Made by a program: the position numbers and the translations under genes | The notes under the pieces: generated by a model | What the model was told of the DNA's origin: nothing | The model's database searches: none | The model's input: only the letters and a program-made list of their open reading frames with translations | Assembly: GCA_964365905.1 (NCBI GenBank) | Contig: CAYIRQ010000043.1 | Coordinates: 1 to 11,036, forward strand | Source of the DNA: CAYIRQ01 sp964365905 | Lineage (GTDB): Bacteria; Patescibacteriota; Gracilibacteria; Peribacterales; Peribacteraceae | Reading direction: 5' to 3' | Length of the DNA stretch: 11,036 nt | Part shown: positions 6,625-11,036 of the stretch, one piece after another | Position numbering within the stretch: position 1 is the first letter of the stretch | Layout: each line of letters starts with the position of its first letter

Positions 6625-6649
6625 TGTCCACTGTCAATTGTCAATTGTA
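6615..6649. repeat. Degenerate heptanucleotide array spanning the dnaE stop and YrdC-gene start
   Basis: Five contiguous seven-base units can be aligned: CACTGTC, CATTGTC, CACTGTC, AATTGTC, AATTGTA. On the - strand the array supplies the last DnaE residues (IDN), the dnaE TGA stop (6634-6636), the 9-bp intergenic gap and the ATG of the YrdC-family gene (6622-6624). No Shine-Dalgarno is visible inside it. Confidence 0.88.
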
Positions 6650-9600
6650 GCGCCACTATAGCGGCGCATGACTTCCTCAATCTTTTTCTCGAGAATCGTC
6701 GACATCGTGACCGTCATCGGAAGTGGAATGTCCTGTTCCCCGATGCGCAACTGGATGCGCTCCTTCCCCGGGAAACGATCGAAGACGGTCTTGAGTTCGA
6801 GGAGGAGTTGCTTCGGTGCCCGCGCGGGGAGCTGGATCGTATGGATGCGAATCGCGTGCGAATGACTTGGGACATCGGACGGAGAACTTGAGTTCTTATC
6901 CTGTCCTTTGTCCGGAGCTTGTCCTGAGCTCTGCCGAAGGGTCCTTTGTCCTTTCTTCGAGTCTGCACCGGGCGAATCCCAACCCAACTCTGAAAGAGCT
7001 TCCTCCACCGGCATTCCCTTGCCTAGGAATCGCGCAAGGCTTCCCACGAGCACCTTTGCTTCGCTCTGATCACCATTCTCTGACACAAGAATCTTTTCTC
7101 CCGCAACGACGTTCCCCTCCGCATCCACGGCTTCCAGCTCATCCTTCGCATCCGGAAGAATCACACGCCCGATGCGCACGCCTTGCTTCGCCTCCTCTTC
7201 ATCGAAAAATCCCTCCTCTTTGGCCCGTTCGATCATCTTGGGGAGGGACGCCTTCTTCACGGCGTCCGCGCGGATTTGCAATTGCCCCGCGCGCTCATCG
7301 AGCGTGCCGCCGGCAACGAGGACCGTGTCGGGCGCCGCAAGGAATTCCGAGGCCTGTGCGAATACTCGCGGGAACAGGGTGATCTCGATTTTTCCCGTTG
7401 GGTCCTCGAGGAAAACAATCGCCATCGTATCTCCTTTCTTCGTCGTGATCTTTTTCACCCCTTCGACGATGCCGGCAACCGTCACCTTCTTTCCAATGTG
7501 CTCGCGGGTGAAACTTGTAATAAGCATGGCTTTCTTCCCGATGTATTTGCGGAGCCCTGCGAGGGGATGGCTGCTGACATAGAGACCGAGCGTTTCTTTT
7601 TCCCACTGCAGCTTCTGGGTCGTCGGTACTGGCTCTGTCTTCGGGAATTCGATTGCGCCAGCCCCTGACTCATCTCCAGAAACCGCGAAGAGATCGCTCT
7701 GTCCTGCTGCGACATCCCCGCTTGCGCGGCTGAAGTCCGCAATCCGTTCGTAATGCGCGATGAAGACGCCGCGGTCGCCGAGAGAATCGAGTGCGCCGGA
7801 TTTTGCGAGCGCCTCGATGAATTTTTTATTGAGCAACTTGCCGGGGAGCCGTCGCGCAAAATCCTCGATGGTGGTGAATTTTCCCTCTTTCTGCCGTAGC
7901 GCAATGATGTGTGCAACAGAGCTATCCCCGACTCCCTTCACGGCCGTGAGACCAAAGCGAATCTGTCGCTTGTCTCCTGCACTTTGAAACGGTGTAAATT
8001 GCGCAAAGGACTCATTGATATCCGGCGGCAGTACTTCAATCCCCATTGCGCGGCATTCCCCGATAATGAATGCGATGCGTTCCGCATCCCCCGACTCCGA
8101 GGAAAGCATGGCCGCCATGAATTCCGTGGGGTAGTGCGCTTTCAAATACGCCGTCTCATACGCGATGCGCGCATAACTTGCAGCGTGTGCCTTGGGGAAT
8201 CCGTAGTTCGCAAATGGCGTCACGACATCCTCAAAAATCCGCTCTGCAAGTTCTTTTTTGTATTTCTTCCTAATTGCTCCCTGGATGAATTGCTCCCGCT
8301 GCGCATCAAGCTCCTTCTTGATCTTCTTTGCAATGGCCTTGCGGAGAATATCCGCCTCCCCGAGCGTATATCCCGCAAACGCTCGCGCAAGCTCCAGAAT
8401 CTGCTCTTGGTAAACACCGATGCCGTATGTCGGCTCAAGGATGGGCCGAAGATCAGGATGAAGATACGCGACCTGCTCTTTCCTGTGCTTGCGTCGGATA
8501 TAACTTGGAATCCATTCCATCGGACCGGGACGGAAGAGCGCGACCATCGCCGTAATATCGCCAAACTCCGTTGGTTTCAGCTGCTTCAGATACCTCCGCA
8601 TACCTTCGGACTCGAGCTGGAAGACCCCGGTCGTATCCGCGCGGGAGAGAAGCGCAAACGTCCCCCGGTCGTCGAGAGAAATTTTCGGGAGATCGAGTTT
8701 CGATCCTCGCTGGCGTTCGATATGTTCAAGTGTCGTCTGGATGATCGTCAGGTTCTTGAGACCGAGGAAATCCATCTTGATGAGCCCGAGATCCTCGATC
8801 GGTTTCGCTGCGTATTGCGTGATGATGGTTTCGTCGTCCTTGGGAGCGCGCTGGAGCGCGGTGTACCGCACCGTCGGTTCCTTCGTGATGATGACGCCGC
8901 ATGCATGGACGGAAACGTGACGTGCCTTCCCCTCGAGCTTGAGCGCGGTATCGATGATCTTCCGGTAGAGCGCATTGCTTTCGTACGCAACCTTGAGCTC
9001 CGAGGACTGCTTCAGGGCTTCCTGCAGCTGCGTGCCGGAACGCTCGGGAATGAGTTTCGCGAGTTCGTTCATTTCGACGAAGGGAATGCCGTACGCGCGC
9101 CCCACATCCTTCACTGCCGCACGCGCAGCGAGCGTCCCGAAGGTACAAATCTGTACGACGTGATCACGACCGTACTTCTGCGCGACGTAACTCAGGACTT
9201 CATCGCGACGGGCGTCCGCGAAGTCGAGATCGATATCCGGCATGGAGATTCTCTCGGGATTCAGGAAACGCTCGAAGAGGAGTCCATGCTCCAGAGGGTC
9301 GAGTGTGGTGATGTCGAGGCAGTAACTGACAATGGATCCTGCGGCGGATCCGCGTCCCGGCCCTACCGTGATCTTCTGCTCCTTCGCGAAACGCACGAAA
9401 TCCCAGACGATGAGAAAGTAACTCGCAAATCCCATCTGCTCGATGATCTTGAGTTCGTACTCAAGCCGGTCACGCACTACTTTGGATGGCTTGTTACCGT
9501 AGCGCTTCTTCATTCCTTCTTCACACATCGCTCTGAGATATGTAGCTTCCGTCGTTCCCTCTGGAATAGGAAATGCGGGAATCTGATACTTTCCGAATTC

Positions 9601-10437
9601 GAAGGAGACGTTGCAGCGATCCGCGATCTCGGCTGTCGCCTGAAGCGCTTCCGGAACATGGCCGAATGCCTTTTCGAGCTCCTCGAAGGGACGCATCGAG
9701 TAATCACTTTCGAGCATCGAGAAGCGATGCGTATCCTCGACATTCGCATTCTTCTGGATGCAGAGGAGCACATCGTGCGCTTCGGCATCTTCCCTTCGCG
9801 CGTAGTGCACGTTGCAGGTCGCGACGGTCGGAACATCAAACTCCTTTCCAAAGCGGATGAGTTGCTGATTCACCTCTGCTTGTCCCGTCACTTCGGGAAG
9901 GTCCATGAGTTCGAAGTAGAGATTCTTCTCACCAAAGAAACTACGGTATTGCTCGACGAGCGCAGCTACTCTTGCTCGGTCCTCGATGAGTGCGGCCTGC
10001 GGGATCGCGCCGCCGATGGGGCCCGAGAGTGCAATGAGTCCCTTTCCGTACTGCGCGAGGAGCTCGCTATCCACGCGCGGTTTGTAATACATCCCTTCGA
10101 GCGCCGCCTTCGTCGCAAGTTCGAGAAGATTCTGGTATCCCTCCTGCGTTTCCGCAAAAAGCGTGAGTGGATATCTCTTCGCGTCGGTCTTCGGATCCTT
10201 GTCCTTCCGACTCCGCACGGCAACATACACTTCGCATCCCAGAATCGGTTTGAGGCCATGCTCCTTCGCAGCTTTGTAAAACTCAATGAGTCCGTACGTG
10301 TATCCCTTGTCTGCGAGTCCGATGGCGGTCTGGCCAAGTTCTTTTGCGCGTAAAACAAGCTCTTCCGGGCTGGGAAGAGCCTCGAGAAGGGAATAGGTGG
10401 AATGACAGTGGAGATGGACGTAGTCGGAGGCTTTCAC
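6634..10437 (-). CDS. dnaE: DNA polymerase III subunit alpha
   Basis: This 1267-residue C-family replicative polymerase begins at a GTG (10437). Domains in order: PHP (about 5-280, starting HLHCHSTYS); palm with PGRGSAAGS (360-368), the metal-binding PDIDLDF (400-406: D401, D403) and the third aspartate D556 in KMDFLGLKNL; fingers with FANYGFPKAHAASYA (742-756); a helix-hairpin-helix region (LTAVKGVGDSS, 830-840); an internal clamp-binding motif QSDLF (913-917); and an OB fold (about 983-1060: VTVAGIVEGVKKI, DPTGKIEITLFPRVF). The polymerase site is intact. PHP ligand positions are altered (E19, K44, P90 and N209 where active PHP domains have Asp, His, His and Asp), so built-in proofreading is probably lost. 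Residues 1163-1181 come from an interspersed repeat, and the last residues from a heptamer array. It heads the dnaE-yrdC-nrdR unit. Confidence 0.98.
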   Translation of the reverse strand: MKASDYVHLHCHSTYSLLEALPSPEELVLRAKELGQTAIGLADKGYTYGLIEFYKAAKEHGLKPILGCEVYVAVRSRKDKDPKTDAKRYPLTLFAETQEGYQNLLELATKAALEGMYYKPRVDSELLAQYGKGLIALSGPIGGAIPQAALIEDRARVAALVEQYRSFFGEKNLYFELMDLPEVTGQAEVNQQLIRFGKEFDVPTVATCNVHYARREDAEAHDVLLCIQKNANVEDTHRFSMLESDYSMRPFEELEKAFGHVPEALQATAEIADRCNVSFEFGKYQIPAFPIPEGTTEATYLRAMCEEGMKKRYGNKPSKVVRDRLEYELKIIEQMGFASYFLIVWDFVRFAKEQKITVGPGRGSAAGSIVSYCLDITTLDPLEHGLLFERFLNPERISMPDIDLDFADARRDEVLSYVAQKYGRDHVVQICTFGTLAARAAVKDVGRAYGIPFVEMNELAKLIPERSGTQLQEALKQSSELKVAYESNALYRKIIDTALKLEGKARHVSVHACGVIITKEPTVRYTALQRAPKDDETIITQYAAKPIEDLGLIKMDFLGLKNLTIIQTTLEHIERQRGSKLDLPKISLDDRGTFALLSRADTTGVFQLESEGMRRYLKQLKPTEFGDITAMVALFRPGPMEWIPSYIRRKHRKEQVAYLHPDLRPILEPTYGIGVYQEQILELARAFAGYTLGEADILRKAIAKKIKKELDAQREQFIQGAIRKKYKKELAERIFEDVVTPFANYGFPKAHAASYARIAYETAYLKAHYPTEFMAAMLSSESGDAERIAFIIGECRAMGIEVLPPDINESFAQFTPFQSAGDKRQIRFGLTAVKGVGDSSVAHIIALRQKEGKFTTIEDFARRLPGKLLNKKFIEALAKSGALDSLGDRGVFIAHYERIADFSRASGDVAAGQSDLFAVSGDESGAGAIEFPKTEPVPTTQKLQWEKETLGLYVSSHPLAGLRKYIGKKAMLITSFTREHIGKKVTVAGIVEGVKKITTKKGDTMAIVFLEDPTGKIEITLFPRVFAQASEFLAAPDTVLVAGGTLDERAGQLQIRADAVKKASLPKMIERAKEEGFFDEEEAKQGVRIGRVILPDAKDELEAVDAEGNVVAGEKILVSENGDQSEAKVLVGSLARFLGKGMPVEEALSELGWDSPGADSKKGQRTLRQSSGQAPDKGQDKNSSSPSDVPSHSHAIRIHTIQLPARAPKQLLLELKTVFDRFPGKERIQLRIGEQDIPLPMTVTMSTILEKKIEEVMRRYSGATIDN
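6903..6951. repeat. Composite interspersed repeat inside dnaE
   Basis: Two exact copies of GTCCTTTGTCC (6903-6913 and 6941-6951) flank a core with an inverted repeat GAGCT/AGCTC (6915-6919 and 6927-6931) that includes CTTGTCCTGAGC. On the - strand the core reads CTTCGGCAGAGCTCAGGACA, a sequence type I recognise as a widespread interspersed repeat in Chloroflexi, CPR and related metagenomic genomes. It encodes GQRTLRQSSGQAPDKGQDK near DnaE residues 1163-1181 without shifting the frame. Confidence 0.85.
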
Positions 10438-10532
10438 AGAGCTTATGATAGCGGAAAGAGATCCTTCCCCTACGCAGCATTCGATGGCATTTGCCCAACC
10501 AAAATAATGTACCTGTCCCCTTTTCTTATCAG
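10438..10532. promoter_or_regulatory. 95-bp divergent intergenic region
   Basis: This region separates the dnaE start (- strand) from the ATG of the hypothetical gene (+ strand), so it must hold both promoters. On the + side TAATGT (10505-10510) is the only -10-like hexamer and has no good -35. There is no G-rich ribosome binding site before the ATG at 10533; the preceding bases are TTTTCTTATCAG. Confidence 0.45.
10445..10450 (-). promoter_or_regulatory. dnaE: Possible -10 box TATCAT for dnaE
   Basis: On the - strand TATCAT lies seven bases before the dnaE GTG, the same close spacing as the TATAAT of the accessory operon, so a leaderless or near-leaderless transcript is possible. No convincing -35 box was found. 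A Shine-Dalgarno sequence is also absent, which is why the site is listed. Confidence 0.3.
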
Positions 10533-11036
10533 ATGGCCAGCGGCACTCCCATCATCGGACTCAAAGACCTTCGCGCGATAGACGTTCGCAGGAACATCCA
10601 GCGTTTCCTCGACGGCGAGGGGAAAAACAAGGGACGACATCCAATGGAGCGCTACGCATCGTTCGATTACTGCTACAACTACTTCCAATCCTTCCGCGAG
10701 CAGGGGAACATCGAAGATATTTGCAATTCCGCGTACATGCAGCGCGGGTGTTTGGAGCTTGGCTTCTATCTTGCGAGTTGGGGGATGTTGCGCGGCTCGT
10801 CTTTCCTGCTGGAAAAGAGTGTGAAGTTCTACGAGCGCCTGTTGCAGACCATTGCAAGCCTCGATAAGCGAGTATGGGAGGTGGATGTGGACTCGTATAC
10901 CGATGAGAACATAGATCTGCTTCTGCATGTTCGTGGCAGCATCTGCGAGGCGCTGGGAAGAGACAACAAGCCGTCGGACACTCTCGTCACAAAAATAATG
11001 TTGGGCGTCTTCGGCAATGTTCCGGCCTTCGATAGC
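10533..11036 (+). CDS. Conserved hypothetical protein, 3' end outside the window
   Basis: An open frame of 168 codons runs from ATG 10533 to the window edge with no stop. No in-frame start lies between this ATG and the upstream region, and the ORF is strongly protein-like. Recognisable pieces are MERYASFDYCYNYFQSF, ELGFYLASWGMLRGSSFLLE, then LVTKIMLGVFGNVPAFDS. I recall near-identical motif strings in uncharacterised proteins of many bacteria but know no function. The segment is mainly helical and rich in aromatic residues, with no signal peptide, and the hydrophobic stretch around GFYLASWGML is too short and polar-flanked to be a clear membrane helix. It is divergent from dnaE and probably unrelated to it functionally. 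Confidence 0.85.
   Translation, partial: MASGTPIIGLKDLRAIDVRRNIQRFLDGEGKNKGRHPMERYASFDYCYNYFQSFREQGNIEDICNSAYMQRGCLELGFYLASWGMLRGSSFLLEKSVKFYERLLQTIASLDKRVWEVDVDSYTDENIDLLLHVRGSICEALGRDNKPSDTLVTKIMLGVFGNVPAFDS

Noticed and set aside
6090..6955. The repeat cluster as a CRISPR array
   Set aside because: The elements differ from one another, lack regular spacers and lie inside genes; no cas gene is present.
7909..10353. 814-codon open frame on the + strand
   Set aside because: It lies entirely antisense to dnaE, whose - strand product has every family motif; the + strand protein is Arg/Leu-rich with no recognisable domain.

Overview
The window reads as a chromosomal segment of a bacterium with moderately high GC, using the standard code (TGA serves as a stop in several genes). 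Several traits point to the Candidate Phyla Radiation (Patescibacteria, perhaps a Peribacteria/Peregrinibacteria-type lineage). These are the CPR-style serine-recombinase fragment, the TETCYG variant of Sua5, and degenerate heptanucleotide repeats inside and between genes. This placement is an inference; no ribosomal marker is present.

Left edge (1-335): the 3' part of a tRNA-Trp(CCA) gene lies on the + strand. Directly behind it, on the - strand, is a decayed C-terminal fragment of a large serine recombinase. Its upstream end overlaps the tail of the next gene. This looks like one border of an integrated or rearranged accessory segment.

Accessory block (299-5123, all - strand, closely spaced): reading along the transcript, a conserved hypothetical with a HEAT-like segment comes first. 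It is followed by a winged-helix plus PD-(D/E)XK nuclease-like protein (HrgA/COG2958 type), then a SWIM zinc-finger SNF2-family helicase, then a BRO-N/DinD-like protein. A perfect TATAAT lies six bases before the first ATG, suggesting a leaderless operon mRNA. Nuclease plus SNF2 translocase plus BRO/DinD-like protein, beside a tRNA and a recombinase scar, is a plausible uncharacterised DNA-processing or defence cassette. No methyltransferase is visible.

Spacer (5124-5514): about 390 bp with short inverted repeats and one doubtful ORF.

Core block (5515-10437, - strand): dnaE (Pol III alpha), then a Sua5/YrdC/YwlC-family threonylcarbamoyl-AMP synthase, then nrdR. The gaps are 9 and 12 bp, so this is almost certainly one transcription unit linking replication, tRNA t6A modification and control of dNTP supply. 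The block carries four small repeat elements of different kinds. One supplies the dnaE stop and the yrdC start, and the other three sit inside coding sequence without breaking the frame. The DnaE PHP domain has lost several metal-ligand positions.

Right edge (10533-11036, + strand, truncated): a conserved hypothetical protein transcribed divergently from dnaE.
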